Source: Pegethrix bostrychoides GSE-TBD4-15B (GTDB lineage: Bacteria > Cyanobacteriota > Cyanobacteriia > Elainellales > Elainellaceae). Taken from it: 64,000 nt of DNA. The stretch covers positions 1 through 64,000 of the forward strand of contig JAHHHV010000064.1 in the NCBI GenBank assembly GCA_019359155.1, read 5' to 3'. Below are positions 63,078 through 64,000 of the stretch, one piece after another. A model generated the notes under the pieces. The model searched no databases and was not told the origin of the DNA. It was given only the letters and a program-made list of their open reading frames with translations. Positions within the stretch are counted from its first letter, which is position 1. Each line of letters begins with the position of its first letter. The position numbers and the translations under genes are program-made.

Positions 63078-64000
63078 TTGGTTACTACAACTCTTAAGAC
63101 AACCCGATCAGAAGAAATTTTCGCGGCAGCCCAGAAGCTGATGCCGGGGGGAGTCAATTCTCCGGTGCGCGCCTTTAAGTCCGTTGAGGGACAGCCGATT
63201 GTGTTCGACCGGGTGAAGGGAGCCTACATCTGGGATGTGGACGGCAATCAGTATATTGACTATATCGGCACTTGGGGACCAGCCATTTGCGGACATGCCC
63301 ATCCTGAAGTTTTGGCGGCGCTCAGAGATGCGCTGGAAAAGGGCACGAGCTTTGGTGCGCCCTGCTATTTGGAAAACCTGCTGGCCGAAATGGTGATTGA
63401 TGCCGTGCCCAGCGTCGAAATGGTGCGCTTCGTCAACTCTGGTACCGAAGCCTGCATGGCCGTGCTGCGCTTGATGCGCGCCTTCACTGGCCGGGACAAG
63501 GTGATCAAATTTGAAGGCTGCTATCACGGTCACGCAGATATGTTTTTGGTCAAGGCTGGCTCTGGGGTCGCCACGCTGGGCTTGCCCGACTCTCCCGGCG
63601 TACCCAAGTCTACGACCGCCAACACCCTGAACGCGCCCTACAACGATCTGGAGGCTGTGAAGCGGCTGTTTGCTGAAAATCCCGGCGAGATCTGCGGGGT
63701 GATTCTGGAGCCTGTGGTGGGCAATGCGGGCTTTATTGCGCCAGATGCGGGCTTTTTAGAAGGGCTGCGGCTCATCACCCAAGAGGCCGGGGCGCTGCTG
63801 GTGTTTGACGAAGTGATGACGGGCTTCCGGATCGCCTATGGCGGCGCACAGGCGAAGTTTGGGGTCACGCCAGATCTGACCACGATGGGCAAGGTGATTG
63901 GCGGTGGTCTGCCCGTCGGAGCCTATGGCGGACGGCGCGAGATTATGCAAATGGTGGCTCCGGCTGGCCCGATGTATCAAGCCGGAACGCTGTCTGGCAA
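63078..64000 (+). CDS. hemL: Glutamate-1-semialdehyde 2,1-aminomutase (partial, 5' end)
   Basis: The gene starts with TTG at 63078, with AGGAGAG just before it, and runs off the right edge; 307 codons are present. The protein begins (M)[32 protein letters not shown] and continues with [69 protein letters not shown] and [16 protein letters not shown], where the Lys in TMGKVIGGG binds PLP. It makes 5-aminolevulinate from glutamate semialdehyde, the entry step of tetrapyrrole synthesis that feeds ChlH and ChlM. The missing 3' part is about 120 codons by family length. Confidence 0.96.
   Translation, partial: MVTTTLKTTRSEEIFAAAQKLMPGGVNSPVRAFKSVEGQPIVFDRVKGAYIWDVDGNQYIDYIGTWGPAICGHAHPEVLAALRDALEKGTSFGAPCYLENLLAEMVIDAVPSVEMVRFVNSGTEACMAVLRLMRAFTGRDKVIKFEGCYHGHADMFLVKAGSGVATLGLPDSPGVPKSTTANTLNAPYNDLEAVKRLFAENPGEICGVILEPVVGNAGFIAPDAGFLEGLRLITQEAGALLVFDEVMTGFRIAYGGAQAKFGVTPDLTTMGKVIGGGLPVGAYGGRREIMQMVAPAGPMYQAGTLSG

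Noticed and set aside
1-64000. tRNA, rRNA, tmRNA or insertion-sequence genes
   Set aside because: I looked in the gaps for cloverleaf ends, T-loop-like GTTCGAATC motifs, transposase frames and terminal inverted repeats, and found none that hold up by eye.

Overview
The window is chromosomal DNA from an oxygenic cyanobacterium. It carries chlorophyll and haem genes (chlH, chlM, hemL), the NDH-1 cluster ndhA-I-G-E, a ClpR/ClpP3-type protease cluster, an NADPH-thioredoxin reductase fused to thioredoxin (NTRC), a Calvin-type class II aldolase, a four-ACT aspartate kinase, a PEP-CTERM protein, and cyanobacterial families such as DUF4058, DUF1822 and Uma2. Base composition is moderately GC-rich, which is compatible with a Leptolyngbya- or Synechococcales-like lineage, but genus cannot be decided from this window. 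No rRNA, tRNA, CRISPR array, transposase or phage gene was seen.

Layout. 1-3.7 kb: the 3' end of sat, a Tat-exported caspase-fold protein with both catalytic residues lost, and a convergent DUF58 gene. 3.9-8.4 kb: a membrane GGDEF-EAL protein and a secreted SH3 protein. 8.7-17 kb: chlH, a four-PAS histidine kinase, a small unknown and a VWA protein. 17.3-20.2 kb: three tandem clpP-family genes, only the third with catalytic residues, then a J-domain gene. 20.5-24 kb: a giant acidic repeat protein. 24.06-25.9 kb: a probable 6S RNA and NTRC. 26-30 kb: a peptidoglycan-binding protein, a GHL10 hydrolase-like protein, a squalene/phytoene synthase homologue and a four-repeat Cys-pair secreted protein. 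30.5-34.2 kb: ndhA-ndhI-ndhG-ndhE-nadK. 34.9-43.9 kb: housekeeping and small unknown genes (TM-helix channel-like protein, SRPBCC, DUF4058, lysC, Gfo/Idh oxidoreductase, a frameshifted Uma2 gene, DUF423, chlM). 44-47 kb: PEP-CTERM/DUF4114, GNAT and mannosyltransferase genes. 47-53.4 kb: an accessory block with a TerB-AAA protein, a VapBC-like pair and an AT-richer NACHT-type NTPase with a C-terminal membrane helix. 53.7-57.3 kb: an ACT-malic enzyme, SRPBCC and aldolase. 57.4-62.7 kb: a minus-strand set made of a sigma-like protein, a DUF1822 protein and a CHAT-CHASE2 membrane protein. 63.1 kb to the end: the start of hemL.

The two best candidates for an uncharacterised system are the sigma-like/DUF1822/CHAT-CHASE2 set, which looks like a transmembrane sensor coupled to a cytoplasmic caspase-like protease, and the NACHT NTPase beside the toxin-antitoxin pair, which resembles STAND-type antiphage architecture. 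The dead caspase and the double-dead Clp cluster repeat a theme of peptidase-fold proteins that have lost catalysis. Starts were moved from the longest possible frame where signal peptides, Shine-Dalgarno sequences or family length supported it. Family names come from reading the sequence, not from database searches.
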